A stretch of DNA of 34,858 nucleotides from Bacteroidales bacterium (GCA_018399335.1 JAGYNM010000011.1:1-34858), one strand, 5' to 3'; counted from the stretch's first letter, positions 24,885 through 33,783 are shown. Numbers and translations: made by a program. Notes: generated by a model not told the origin, from the letters alone.

Positions 24885-24902
24885 TATTTCAACCTATTGA
24901 AT

Positions 24903-25313
24903 ATGAAAACGATTCCTTATTACCTAGTTTTGTTTTTTATTGCTTTACTGGCCTTTGGCGGATGCGCTTTGGACGATGAAATTGACATTCCCGGAGGTGA
25001 TACAGATGCTGTTACAAAATACCTGGGCAGTTGGTCAGTAACTGATAATGCTTCAAAGCTTAATTATGAGGTTACTATCGATCGCAATACTATGAATTCG
25101 AGCATGGTTATTCTCAGAAATTTTGCAGGCTCGGGAGCAAATGCAGACGGATTGGTTGTTTCAAACTCCTTAATTATTGAAGGTCAGGTGATAGGTGATG
25201 GCTGGACCGTTTCGGGAACAGGCCGATATGTAGACGAAAACAGAATAAATTTCCCTTATTCTCTCGAAATTGGCGGCAATATCGAAAGCCGTAGTGCAAC
25301 GTTTAGCCGTTGA
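24903..25313 (+). CDS. Small lipoprotein of unknown function
   Basis: 136 residues from ATG 24903 (the frame extends to a TTG at 24897). Signal peptide with lipobox FGGC (Cys21), followed by ALDDEID, whose acidic residues after the Cys resemble the Bacteroidota surface-lipoprotein export signal. The remainder is predicted beta-rich: YLGSWSVTDNASKLNYEVTI, MVILRNFAG, GDGWTVSGTGRYVDENRI. This looks like a small lipocalin- or META-like barrel, but I cannot name the family. It is probably co-transcribed with the T9SS thioredoxin-like gene. It ends 3 bp before the converging DUF4296-like gene, with no terminator between. Confidence 0.8.
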   Translation: MKTIPYYLVLFFIALLAFGGCALDDEIDIPGGDTDAVTKYLGSWSVTDNASKLNYEVTIDRNTMNSSMVILRNFAGSGANADGLVVSNSLIIEGQVIGDGWTVSGTGRYVDENRINFPYSLEIGGNIESRSATFSR

Positions 25314-25316
25314 TAT

Positions 25317-25724
25317 TTAGTTTGTTTCCTTTTCCGAATCTAAGGTTTCAGCATTTAGTTCACTCTGCATCTGGCTGAGGTTTGCCATCACTTCCTCAAG
25401 AATTTTTTCCATCTGAACGGGCTGCTCATTATAAAAGGAAAGGTTTTCCTCAAAAATTGTGGCAGTAGTTTTATGCTGCTCGAAAAGTTGTGCAAACCAA
25501 AGTTCTTTCACGTCATTTGTACTTTGACCGCGATTTCTGCGCAGGCTGAGGGCAGATTCCATGAGATGCAAATCAGTCATGATCGAAATCATTTCTTCCT
25601 CCGAAAGCTTTGTTTCCGGAACAAATTCCTGTTTTTCGCTATTGCTGCACGAATGCGTTATCCCCAAGACGAATAGGGAAAGCAAAGCGAAAAAAAAGTA
25701 TTTTGTAATGAAATTAGTTCCCAA
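25317..25724 (-). CDS. DUF4296-like lipoprotein
   Basis: The 135-residue protein has a signal peptide and lipobox THSC (Cys26). A helical domain follows containing LSEEEMISIMTDLHLMESALSLRR and LWFAQLFEQHKTTATIFEENLSFYNEQP, the pattern of the DUF4296 family of Bacteroidota lipoproteins. The C-terminus is acidic and coiled-coil-like (MEKILEEVMANLSQMQSEL). The start overlaps the recQ stop region by 11 bp, so it is translated from the recQ transcript. Function unknown. Confidence 0.82.
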   Translation of the reverse strand: MGTNFITKYFFFALLSLFVLGITHSCSNSEKQEFVPETKLSEEEMISIMTDLHLMESALSLRRNRGQSTNDVKELWFAQLFEQHKTTATIFEENLSFYNEQPVQMEKILEEVMANLSQMQSELNAETLDSEKETN

Positions 25725-27918
25725 TTTCCGACATGAATTTAAGACGCATTAACCTCATTTCTTCCTCTGAATATTCAGATTCTCCCAATTCTTTCAAGGC
25801 ATCTTCAATTGAATCGGATTCGGCTTCACTGAAATATTCATAAATATCTTCCTGATGGTATTCATCCACATATTCATCAATGTAATAGTTGATGTCGATT
25901 CGCGTTCCGCTGGCAACAATACTTTCAAGCTCAGTGAGTAATTCATCGAGCGAAAGGTTTTTAGCGTAGGCAATATCCTCTAGTGGAATTTTGCGATCGA
26001 TACTTTGGATGATATATACTTTGAGGCCGGATTTATTCACTACCGACTTAACAACCATATCGTTAGGCCGAATGATTTCGTTTTCTTCCACATACTGTTT
26101 AATCAGTTTGAGGAAGGGAGCCCCGTATTTAGATGCTTTTCCTGCTCCAACACCAACAATCTGCTGGAGTTCATCCATATTAACAGGATATTGTATCGCC
26201 ATATCTTCGAGCGACGGATCCTGAAAAATAACAAATGGTGGCAGGTTTTCTTTTTTCGAAATGGCTTTTCGAAGGTCTTTGAGCATGCTAAATAAAGTGG
26301 TGTCTGTTCCACTGCCTTTCGGTCCGGAAGCTTTTGCGTTTTCAAAGTCTTCATCATCAGGATTTTCGTAATCATGGTCCTTGGCAAGCATGATGGTATA
26401 GGGTTTTTTGATAAACTCTTTACCTTCTTTAGTGATTTTCAGGATGCCATAATTCTCGATATCTTTTACCAAAAGTTTTTGTATCAGAGCCTGACGCAAT
26501 ACTGCATTCCAGTATTTGTCGTCTTGATCTTCGCCGGCACCAAAAAACTCGTTTTTTTCGTGCTTAGCAGCTTTGATGTCGCCTGTTTTCTTTCCGGTCA
26601 GCAATTCGGCAATATGCTTAGCCTTGAATAGTTGTTTTGTGCTTACTACTGCTTCCAAAGCCAGCTTGATATCTTCCTGTCCGTCAAATTTTACTTTGGG
26701 ATTCAGACAGTTGTCGCATGAGCCACAATTTTCTTTTTCATAAGCTTCACCAAAATAGTGTAGCAGTAATTTGTGACGGCAAACCGAAGACTCGGCATAG
26801 GTAACTGTTTCAATAAGCAACTCGCGTGCGATTTCCTGTTCTGCAACGTTTTTGCCTTTATTGAATTTTTCAAGCTTTTGGATGTCTTCATAATTATAAA
26901 AAACAACGCAATTACCTTCTCCATCATCCCTTCCGGCGCGGCCGGTTTCCTGGTAATATCCTTCGATACTTTTTGGAATATCGTGATGAATTACAAAACG
27001 GATATCCGGCTTGTCTATTCCCATGCCAAAAGCAATGGTAGCAACGATTACTTCCACTTCCTCCATCAGGAATTTGTCCTGATTTATCCTGCGTGTGCTG
27101 CTATCAAGCCCAGCATGATAAGGTAGCGCCCTGATGCCGTTTACAACAAGTGTTTCGGCAATTTCTTCTACTTTTTTGCGGCTCAAACAATAAACAATGC
27201 CCGATTTGCCTGGATTGTTTTTGATGTAGCGGATGATATCTTTTGTGACATCTTTAGTTTTTGGCCGTACTTCATAGTATAAATTTGGCCTGTCAAATGA
27301 CGATTTAAAAATCTTAGCGTCTTGCACTTCAAGGTTCTTCAGAATATCCTGTTGCACTTTGAGCGTGGCAGTTGCGGTAAGCGCGATAACCGGTAAACTG
27401 GGGTTAATCGCATTAATAATTGGGCGAAGTCTTCTGTATTCAGGTCTGAAGTCATGCCCCCATTCAGAAATACAATGCGCTTCGTCAATTGCAACAAAAG
27501 CAATATTTAGTCCCCTCAGAAACTCGACAGTTTCATCTTTTGTCAAACTTTCGGGAGCAACATAGAGCAATTTTGTTTTTCCGGAAACAAGATCTTCTTT
27601 CACCTGCGTAATCTCTGCTTTTGAAAGCGAGGAGTTCATTACGTGAGCGATTCCGTTTTCGGTTCCAAAATTGCGAATCGTATCTACCTGGTTTTTCATC
27701 AGCGCAATCAGCGGCGACACAACAATGGCCGTGCCATCCTTGATTAGCGCCGGGAGCTGATAACACAGAGATTTTCCTCCACCTGTTGGCATCACAACAA
27801 AGGTGTTGTTGCCATCTAAAACACTTTTTATGATTGCCTCCTGATTACCTTTGAATTGATTAAATCCAAAAATCTTTTTGAGCAGTTCATGCAAGCCGTA
27901 TTCATCCTTCTTGGCCAT
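25714..27918 (-). CDS. recQ: ATP-dependent DNA helicase RecQ
   Basis: RecQ is a 3'-5' DNA helicase in recombination and repair. About 734 residues from ATG 27918 (a GTG lies directly before it at 27921). Domains: helicase core with MPTGGGKSLCYQ (about 43-54), the DEAH box (about 146-149, AIDEAHCISEWGHDFRP), TATAT and the QETGRAGRDD motif VI; RecQ-Ct zinc site (CRHKLLLHYF...CGSCDNC, near 380-405); winged helix; HRDC domain (near 545-620: FVIFQDPSLEDMA, QIVGVGAGKASKYG); then a C-terminal helix-turn-helix and an acidic tail (DEYVDEYHQEDIYEYFSEAE) as in long Bacteroidota RecQs. Divergent from the KdsD-like gene. Confidence 0.95.
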   Translation of the reverse strand: MAKKDEYGLHELLKKIFGFNQFKGNQEAIIKSVLDGNNTFVVMPTGGGKSLCYQLPALIKDGTAIVVSPLIALMKNQVDTIRNFGTENGIAHVMNSSLSKAEITQVKEDLVSGKTKLLYVAPESLTKDETVEFLRGLNIAFVAIDEAHCISEWGHDFRPEYRRLRPIINAINPSLPVIALTATATLKVQQDILKNLEVQDAKIFKSSFDRPNLYYEVRPKTKDVTKDIIRYIKNNPGKSGIVYCLSRKKVEEIAETLVVNGIRALPYHAGLDSSTRRINQDKFLMEEVEVIVATIAFGMGIDKPDIRFVIHHDIPKSIEGYYQETGRAGRDDGEGNCVVFYNYEDIQKLEKFNKGKNVAEQEIARELLIETVTYAESSVCRHKLLLHYFGEAYEKENCGSCDNCLNPKVKFDGQEDIKLALEAVVSTKQLFKAKHIAELLTGKKTGDIKAAKHEKNEFFGAGEDQDDKYWNAVLRQALIQKLLVKDIENYGILKITKEGKEFIKKPYTIMLAKDHDYENPDDEDFENAKASGPKGSGTDTTLFSMLKDLRKAISKKENLPPFVIFQDPSLEDMAIQYPVNMDELQQIVGVGAGKASKYGAPFLKLIKQYVEENEIIRPNDMVVKSVVNKSGLKVYIIQSIDRKIPLEDIAYAKNLSLDELLTELESIVASGTRIDINYYIDEYVDEYHQEDIYEYFSEAESDSIEDALKELGESEYSEEEMRLMRLKFMSEIGN

Positions 27919-28022
27919 CACATAAGTTATATGATTAAAAATCGTTATCTCTTTTTCAATTTTCCTGCTTAAATGCAGGAAGGTCTTTCTCGATCATTTA
28001 TGGATCTGCTTAACCTGTCCAA

Positions 28023-28030
28023 CAAATATA
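28023..28030 (-). promoter_or_regulatory. -7-type promoter element for recQ
   Basis: TATATTTG on the - strand, with ATTG at a 21-bp spacer as a possible -33 element. Start of a roughly 100-nt recQ leader. Confidence 0.5.
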
Positions 28031-28301
28031 ATGAATTAACGTTTCCACTAACAATGTATTGCTGCAAAAAAAAGTTAAAGAATTTGATGAAAAATTTTCT
28101 AAATGGATCGTAACGTACATGTAATCAAGTTTATAAGTCTAAAATAATTTATTAAATTGAGGCAAATTTCATTTGAAAACATTTTTGCAATGCGTTGTGC
28201 CGGTCGTTTGTGTGCTGAGTTGTGCGCAATTATTGATATCATTTTATTAAGTTGACTAAGCTGAGATAGCCGATAAGCCGACCAACAGTTCATATAATGT
28301 T

Positions 28302-28309
28302 TAATTTTG
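28302..28309 (+). promoter_or_regulatory. -7-type promoter element for the KdsD-AhpD-DUF5686 operon
   Basis: TAATTTTG fits TAnnTTTG, 37 bp before the GTG start at 28347. Confidence 0.55.
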
Positions 28310-28346
28310 CCAACATCAAATTGCTTATTCATCAAAAAAGCACCAC

Positions 28347-29312
28347 GTGAAATCTACAGACGAGATCATTCAAATTGCGAAGCGCGTAATCAGTCACGAA
28401 CAGGAAGCTATTGGTCATTTGATCGCTGAGTTGGACGCTGGATTTGCTCAGGCTGTTGAGCTGATTTTTAAGAGTAAAGGTAATGTTGTAGTTACCGGTA
28501 TTGGCAAAAGCGCCATAATTGCTCAAAAAATTGTTGCCACTTTCAACTCCACGGGAACCAACGCAGTTTTTATGCATGCAGCGGATGCCATTCATGGCGA
28601 TTTAGGGATTATTCGCGACGAAGATGTTATTCTGGCTTTGTCGAAAAGTGGCGAAACACCTGAAGTAAAGGTCTTGGTTCCGCTAATTAAATCCAGAGGA
28701 AACAAACTGGTTGCTGTTGTCGGCAATCCTGATTCTTACCTTGCCCTGCAGGCAGATTTTGTTTTGAATACCTATGTAAAAACAGAAGCTTGTCCTAATA
28801 ATCTGGCGCCCACCAGCAGCACAACAGCCCAACTGGTGATGGGAGATGCCCTGGCAGTTGCTTTGTTGGAGTGCAGAGGTTTTTCGGCTCAGGATTTTGC
28901 GCGTGTTCATCCCGGAGGCGCCTTGGGCAAAAAGCTTTATTTGCGTGTTGAGGATCTTTATGTAAGAAACGAAAAACCAGCCGTTAAGCCTACCGACGAA
29001 TTACCACAGGTAATTGTAGAGATTTCAGCCAAGCGATTGGGAGCTGCTGCTGTGATTGAAGATGGAAACTTGCTGGGCATCATTACCGACGGCGACTTAA
29101 GGCGTATGTTGATGAAAACCTCAGACCTTACCGGCTTAAAAGCATCTGAAATAATGACAGCAAATCCAAAAGCAATTGATCATCAATCACTTGTAGTGGA
29201 TGCATTACAGATTATGCGCAACCACAATATCACGCAACTTCCTGTTTTGAAGGAAGGTAAATATGTTGGGGTGATTCACCTGCACGATATCCTTCACGAA
29301 GGTATTCTTTAA
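28347..29312 (+). CDS. kdsD: D-arabinose-5-phosphate isomerase (KpsF/GutQ/KdsD family)
   Basis: The enzyme interconverts ribulose-5-phosphate and arabinose-5-phosphate, the precursor of KDO in lipopolysaccharide. The 321 residues fit the family. An N-terminal SIS domain (about 35-170) has VTGIGKSAIIAQKIVATFNSTGT, DVILALSKSGETPEV and NNLAPTSSTTAQLVMGDALA, then DFARVHPGGALGKKL; two CBS domains follow (about 200-321: AAAVIEDGNLLGIITDGDLRRML and ITQLPVLKEGKYVGVIHLHDIL). It uses a GTG start; no ATG is close by. It is followed closely by the AhpD-like gene. The lptB gene nearby also serves LPS assembly. Confidence 0.93.
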   Translation: MKSTDEIIQIAKRVISHEQEAIGHLIAELDAGFAQAVELIFKSKGNVVVTGIGKSAIIAQKIVATFNSTGTNAVFMHAADAIHGDLGIIRDEDVILALSKSGETPEVKVLVPLIKSRGNKLVAVVGNPDSYLALQADFVLNTYVKTEACPNNLAPTSSTTAQLVMGDALAVALLECRGFSAQDFARVHPGGALGKKLYLRVEDLYVRNEKPAVKPTDELPQVIVEISAKRLGAAAVIEDGNLLGIITDGDLRRMLMKTSDLTGLKASEIMTANPKAIDHQSLVVDALQIMRNHNITQLPVLKEGKYVGVIHLHDILHEGIL

Positions 29313-29363
29313 TACTAATTGATTAAGTTTTTCGTTTTAGCCAAACAACCAGTTTTTAATACT

Positions 29364-29711
29364 ATGGATACAGTAAAAGAGTTCAATGCATATCGTGAAA
29401 GGATGAACGACAAAATGATGTCGGCTCCTAACAATAAAATCATGAAGCGCATATACAGCCTTGATACCCTTACTTATCAGGATGGAGCGCTCGATACCAA
29501 AACAAAAGAGATGCTGGGTTTGGTGGCTTCGATGGTTTTGCGATGCGACGATTGCGTCCGTTATCATTTGCAAACCTGCCACGAGCTTGGGTTGTCGACA
29601 GAAGAAATGATGGAAATATTTGGAGTGGCAAATTTGGTCGGAGGAACTATTGTGATTCCTCACACACGCAGGGCGTTGGAATATTGGGAGGCTTTATCCG
29701 AAAATCAATAA
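29364..29711 (+). CDS. AhpD-like carboxymuconolactone decarboxylase family protein
   Basis: 115 residues from ATG 29364 (MDTVKEFNAYRERMN); the frame extends upstream without a better start. The motif EMLGLVASMVLRCDDCVRYHLQ contains the AhpD-type Glu...CxxCxxxH pattern, pointing to a thiol-based peroxidase-reductase or related redox role rather than true carboxymuconolactone decarboxylation. The C-terminal part (EEMMEIFGVANLVGGTIVIPHTRRA) is typical of the family. It lies 51 bp after kdsD and 8 bp before the DUF5686-like gene, so it sits inside that operon. Substrate unknown. Confidence 0.9.
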   Translation: MDTVKEFNAYRERMNDKMMSAPNNKIMKRIYSLDTLTYQDGALDTKTKEMLGLVASMVLRCDDCVRYHLQTCHELGLSTEEMMEIFGVANLVGGTIVIPHTRRALEYWEALSENQ

Positions 29712-29719
29712 ATAGTTTC

Positions 29720-32194
29720 ATGCTGTTTAGGCAAAGATTATTGATTGCTTTTTTAGTTTTGTTGCTTTTTCCGCTCCTTGGAATGGCGCAAGTGACTAAG
29801 ATACGGGGCAAAGTTACAGATGCATCAACGGGTGAAGCCATACCCTTTGCCAATGTTTTTTTGATTGGTACAACCATTGGAACTACAACCGATTTTGAGG
29901 GAGAATATTATTTTGAAACCCGCGTGCTTGCCGATTCTATCGCTACAACTTATATAGGATACGAAAAGCAGGTGAAACCAATCCGAAAGTTTCAATATCA
30001 GGAGATTAACTTCGGTTTAAGTTCAGGCGATTTTACCCTTCAGGAAGTGGTTGTTGTGGCAGGTGAAAATCCGGCTGATATCTTGTTTCGCAAGGTGATT
30101 GAAAATAAAGAGAAAAATACAAACAAAGAGTTAGAAGCTTGGGAATGTGAAGTTTATAATAAGATCCAGTTTGATGCTAATAATTTTGGAGAGAAGATCC
30201 GACAGCGAAAATTATTCAAACCTTTTGAATTTATTTTTGATTATGTGGATACATCAACCGTAAACGGCAAGGCTTATCTCCCAATTTTTATTTCCGAAGC
30301 TGTTTCCAATGTGTATTATCGCGCTCAGCCTCAGTCAAAAATTGAAAAGATAAAAGCTGCCAAGGGTTCTGGAGTCGAAAACCCAAGTTTGGCGCAGTTT
30401 ATGGGCAATCTTTATCAGGAAGTGAATGTTTACGATAATTATCTGGAGCTTTTTGGGAAGAATTTTATTAGTCCGGCAGCCAATTTTGGGTCATCTTACT
30501 ACAAATATTATTTGGTCGACAGCAGCTTTATCGATGGGCAGTGGTGTTATAAATTAATGTATAAACCCAAGCGAAAGCAGGAGCTTACTTTTACGGGGCA
30601 TATGTGGATTCATGATACTACTTATGCGATTCGGAAGGTTGAAATGGATGTTGCCAATGACGCTAATCTAAATTTTGTAACAGATGCTTCCCTTCGCCAG
30701 GAGTATAAGCAAATTGATGGCACACAGTGGATGCTTGTGCGGGATTACATCATCGCCGATTTCAATGTGGTGGAAAACAATGAGAAACTGCCTGGTTTTT
30801 TTGGCCAGCGCACTTCAGTATATTCTGATTATATCCTTAATCAGCCTCGGCCTGATGAGTTTTACAGAAGTCCGGTGCGTGTTATCGTTGAAGAGGGTAG
30901 TTTAGATTATGACGAAGAATTTTGGCAGGTTGAAAGACCAGAAGCACTATCGAAAAAGGAGCTCGGAATTTATCACATGATTGATTCAATTGAGCGTGTA
31001 CCGGTTTATCGCACCTACGTTGATGTTGTTTATATGCTGTCCTTCGGCTACCTGCCCTGGCGAAAAGTGGAGTTTGGTCCTCTGGCAAAAATATATAGCT
31101 ATAATGAAGTAGAAGGACATCGTTTTCGCATTGGCGGACGAACAAGCAATCTTTTCAGTAAAAACCTGCGTTTGGATGGTCATATTGCTTACGGACATAA
31201 AGATATGCGTATCAAATATGGCGCAGGCATGCTATATGTGTTCAACAAAAACCCGCGCAGGGCTGCCGGGATGAGTTTTAAGTATGATATCGAACAGTTG
31301 GGTTCAAGTTTTAATGCTTTTAGCGAGGATAATATTATTAGTACTTTATTTCGTCGTCAGCCATCCGACAAACTAAACCTTGTGAGTCAGTTCGATTTTT
31401 ATTACGAGCATGAATTTTTCAATGGATACTCCAATCGCTTTTTCTTAACCCATCGTGAGTTGTTTCCAACCGGAAGCTTTGTAATGGAAACCCATCAGGA
31501 AGATGGCAGTCTGCTGAAGCACAATTCGTTAATTACTTCCGAAATTGGAGTTGATATCCGTTACGCACACCGCGAAAACTATGTTATCAGGGATTTTGAT
31601 CGCATTAACCTGGGAACGCGATATCCAATTCTAAATTTGCGCTATGCGTATGGCGTTCCGGGACTTATAAATGGCGAGTATGAATATCACAGGCTTCAGG
31701 GAAGTATTTCGCAATGGTTTAATGTCGGCAATCTGGGCTGGTCGAAGTATATCCTCGAAGGAGGGCAGGTATTTGGTACACTGCCTTTTCCGCTGTTGGT
31801 TTTACATCCTGGAAATGAAACATTTATATTTGACGAATATGCCTTCAATCTCATGAATTACTACGAGTTTATTTCCGACAGGTATTTTAGTTTTTACTAT
31901 ACGCATCACTTTAATGGATTGTTTTTCAACAGAGTGCCTTTATTCAGGAAATTAAAGTGGCGTGAGGTGATTTTTGCGAAAGGCCTGGTAGGAACAATTT
32001 CTGATGCAAATTTGAACCTCAATAAGCTACCTGATGTAACTTATATGCTCGACAAACCCTATTTTGAAGCAGGTGCCGGAATCGAAAATATCTTTAAGAT
32101 AATCAGGTTAGATGGAATTTGGCGGCTTTCGCACCGCGATAATGGTAATGCAAGTAATTTTGCGGTTTTCCTTTCGCTGCATTTTGATTTTTGA
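29720..32194 (+). CDS. DUF5686/carboxypeptidase-regulatory-like outer-membrane protein
   Basis: 824 residues from ATG 29720. The signal peptide MLFRQRLLIAFLVLLLFPLL ends near GMAQ. An N-terminal CarboxypepD_reg-like domain follows (about 27-110: IRGKVTDASTGEAIPFANVFL, TTTDFEGEYYF), then the large DUF5686-type region with WECEVYNKIQFDAN, ISEAVSNVYYRAQPQSKIE, WCYKLMYKPKRKQELTFTGHMWI and TTYAIRKVEMDV. The C-terminal half has alternating aromatic strands typical of a beta barrel, ending NFAVFLSLHFDF with a terminal Phe. Family members are outer-membrane proteins of unknown role. An upstream extension of the frame overlaps the AhpD-like gene and is not used. Co-transcribed with kdsD and the AhpD-like gene. 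Confidence 0.88.
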   Translation: MLFRQRLLIAFLVLLLFPLLGMAQVTKIRGKVTDASTGEAIPFANVFLIGTTIGTTTDFEGEYYFETRVLADSIATTYIGYEKQVKPIRKFQYQEINFGLSSGDFTLQEVVVVAGENPADILFRKVIENKEKNTNKELEAWECEVYNKIQFDANNFGEKIRQRKLFKPFEFIFDYVDTSTVNGKAYLPIFISEAVSNVYYRAQPQSKIEKIKAAKGSGVENPSLAQFMGNLYQEVNVYDNYLELFGKNFISPAANFGSSYYKYYLVDSSFIDGQWCYKLMYKPKRKQELTFTGHMWIHDTTYAIRKVEMDVANDANLNFVTDASLRQEYKQIDGTQWMLVRDYIIADFNVVENNEKLPGFFGQRTSVYSDYILNQPRPDEFYRSPVRVIVEEGSLDYDEEFWQVERPEALSKKELGIYHMIDSIERVPVYRTYVDVVYMLSFGYLPWRKVEFGPLAKIYSYNEVEGHRFRIGGRTSNLFSKNLRLDGHIAYGHKDMRIKYGAGMLYVFNKNPRRAAGMSFKYDIEQLGSSFNAFSEDNIISTLFRRQPSDKLNLVSQFDFYYEHEFFNGYSNRFFLTHRELFPTGSFVMETHQEDGSLLKHNSLITSEIGVDIRYAHRENYVIRDFDRINLGTRYPILNLRYAYGVPGLINGEYEYHRLQGSISQWFNVGNLGWSKYILEGGQVFGTLPFPLLVLHPGNETFIFDEYAFNLMNYYEFISDRYFSFYYTHHFNGLFFNRVPLFRKLKWREVIFAKGLVGTISDANLNLNKLPDVTYMLDKPYFEAGAGIENIFKIIRLDGIWRLSHRDNGNASNFAVFLSLHFDF

Positions 32195-32234
32195 TGAAGA
32201 TCCTGTAACGGGTTTTGAATTTGACAGATTAGCT

Positions 32235-32242
32235 TAACTTTG
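32235..32242 (+). promoter_or_regulatory. -7-type promoter element for lptB
   Basis: TAACTTTG fits TAnnTTTG, with TTTG at 32214-32217 (17-bp spacer) as a possible -33. Ends 41 bp before the lptB ATG. Confidence 0.55.
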
Positions 32243-32283
32243 TCCGCAACGGCTTGTTGCCCGGACTTTCAAAAGAATAACAC

Positions 32284-33015
32284 ATGAAGTTACGTTCCGA
32301 AGATTTGGTTAAAAAATATCGTCAGCGCACGGTTGTAAAGCGTGTTTCAGTTGAAGTAAATCAAGGTGAGATAGTTGGTTTATTGGGGCCAAACGGAGCC
32401 GGAAAAACCACAACTTTTTATATGATTGTGGGACTTATCAAACCTTTTTCGGGGCATGTTTATCTGGACGACAAGGATATTACTGAACTGCCGATGTATA
32501 AACGTGCGCAGCATGGAATTGGTTATCTGGCGCAGGAAGCATCGGTTTTCAGGCAGATGAGTGTAGAAGACAACATCTTGTCGGTGATGCAGTTCAGGAA
32601 GGGGATGACAAAAGCCCAGCAGCAAGAAAAAATGGAAAGCCTTTTAGAAGAGTTTGGGTTGCAGCATATTCGCAAAAGTAAAGGAATTCAGCTTTCGGGA
32701 GGAGAAAGAAGACGCACGGAAATTGCACGTGCTCTGGCAGTTGATCCGCATTTTATTTTACTTGACGAACCGTTTGCCGGCGTTGATCCAATTGCTGTTG
32801 AAGACATTCAGCAAATCATTGGAAAATTACGCGAAAAAAACATTGGGATTCTAATTACAGATCATAATGTTCACGAAACACTTTCAATTACCGACAGGGC
32901 TTACTTGCTTTTTGAAGGTTCTATTTTGAAAGCCGGAACATCAGAAGACCTTGCGTCGGATGATCATGTGAGAAAAGTATATCTGGGACAGAATTTCGAG
33001 CTGCGCAAAAAGTAG
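32284..33015 (+). CDS. lptB: LPS export ABC transporter ATPase
   Basis: LptB powers extraction of lipopolysaccharide from the inner membrane by the LptBFG complex. The 243 residues match. Walker [10 protein letters not shown] (near 35-43), Q-loop [17 protein letters not shown], signature [16 protein letters not shown], Walker [14 protein letters not shown], and switch His in [10 protein letters not shown]. The Ala-Gln-Glu-Ala-Ser-Val-Phe segment and the ERRRxEIARAL signature are the LptB form, separating it from amino-acid-type ATPases. Its TAG stop abuts the pssA stop on the other strand with no spacer. Confidence 0.94.
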   Translation: MKLRSEDLVKKYRQRTVVKRVSVEVNQGEIVGLLGPNGAGKTTTFYMIVGLIKPFSGHVYLDDKDITELPMYKRAQHGIGYLAQEASVFRQMSVEDNILSVMQFRKGMTKAQQQEKMESLLEEFGLQHIRKSKGIQLSGGERRRTEIARALAVDPHFILLDEPFAGVDPIAVEDIQQIIGKLREKNIGILITDHNVHETLSITDRAYLLFEGSILKAGTSEDLASDDHVRKVYLGQNFELRKK

Positions 33016-33747
33016 TTATTGCTGAATATCAGCTAAAAAAACCACCAGCGACAGAAATAGGTAAGTCAAAATAACAAAAGGAATGGCCAGTGCCTGGAAG
33101 GCAATAATCAGTCCGAGTGAGACAAGCAGAAAAAACCAACGGATTTCATTTCCTTTCCAACTCAGTTTTTTAAACTTCAAACCAAATAATGGCAGGTTGG
33201 AAACCATCAAAATAGAGGCCAGTAAAGCAATTCCTATATAAAAATAAGTATTAGTCATTACCATATAAAGTAAAGATTGGTCTTCATACAATTGAGTACG
33301 GATTAGAGGTAGCGCGGCAATAAGCAATCCGGCGGCAGGAGAGGGCAGGCCTTTAAAATTTTCAGTTTGCGATTCATCAACATTGAATTTTGCAAGGCGA
33401 TAAGCTGCAAAAAGTGGAACAATAAAAGCGATGAAAGGCAAAACGTCAAATCCGGCAATTTCCCAACTCATGCGGCCATGGCTCATCAAAATCAGTTTAT
33501 GTAGTATAAATGCCGGTGCCACGCCAAATGAAACCACATCGGCCAGCGAATCCAATTGCTCACCGATGTTGGAATATGCCTTTAGCAAGCGCGCTGCAAA
33601 TCCATCCAAAAAGTCAAAAACAGCTGCAATGAAGATCAGGTAAGCAGCTTGATCTAATTGCCCTTCAAACACAAAGTAGATCGCTAAAATCCCAGAAAGC
33701 AAATTGAGCAAGGTCAGGAGATTTGGAAGGAATTTAAAGAATCTCAT
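33016..33747 (-). CDS. pssA: CDP-diacylglycerol-serine O-phosphatidyltransferase
   Basis: PssA makes phosphatidylserine, the precursor of phosphatidylethanolamine. The 243-residue integral membrane protein carries the CDP-alcohol phosphotransferase signature DFLDGFAARLLKAYSNIG followed by EQLDSLAD, which fits DxxDGxxARx8Gx3Dx3D exactly. Several hydrophobic segments follow (LPFIAFIVPLFAAYRLAKF, YFYIGIALLASILMV, two near the C-terminus). The length and the N-terminal FLPNLLTLLNLLSGILAIYFV fit the Bacillus-type (type II) PssA. Promoter element TACTTTTG lies about 29 bp upstream. Confidence 0.92.
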   Translation of the reverse strand: MRFFKFLPNLLTLLNLLSGILAIYFVFEGQLDQAAYLIFIAAVFDFLDGFAARLLKAYSNIGEQLDSLADVVSFGVAPAFILHKLILMSHGRMSWEIAGFDVLPFIAFIVPLFAAYRLAKFNVDESQTENFKGLPSPAAGLLIAALPLIRTQLYEDQSLLYMVMTNTYFYIGIALLASILMVSNLPLFGLKFKKLSWKGNEIRWFFLLVSLGLIIAFQALAIPFVILTYLFLSLVVFLADIQQ

Positions 33748-33775
33748 AGGTCAGGTTTTCTTGGATTTCTTAGGT

Positions 33776-33783
33776 CAAAAGTA
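33776..33783 (-). promoter_or_regulatory. -7-type promoter element for pssA
   Basis: TACTTTTG on the - strand, 28 bp before the pssA ATG at 33747. Confidence 0.55.

Larger units (their letters stand above)
27922..28346. other. 425-bp intergenic region between recQ and the KdsD-like gene
   Basis: No convincing gene. On the - strand, TATATTTG (28030-28023) with ATTG about 21 bp upstream is a plausible recQ promoter, giving a ~100-nt leader that contains the hairpin TTCCTGC-ttaaat-GCAGGAA (27962-27981). On the + strand, TAATTTTG (28302-28309) serves the KdsD-like gene. The middle, about 28060-28300, is AT-rich with no recognised element. Confidence 0.6.

Noticed and set aside
27962-27981. Hairpin upstream of recQ as a terminator
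   Set aside because: It has no T tract on either strand and lies upstream, not downstream, of recQ; treated as a leader structure.
28099-28335. 78-codon - strand frame in the recQ-kdsD gap
   Set aside because: No domain, no ribosome-binding context, biased AT-rich composition, and it overlaps the kdsD promoter element.
32242-32266. Imperfect hairpin around GCAAC/GTTGC before lptB as a riboswitch
   Set aside because: Only five clean base pairs plus a bulged extension that overlaps the promoter element; too weak to support.
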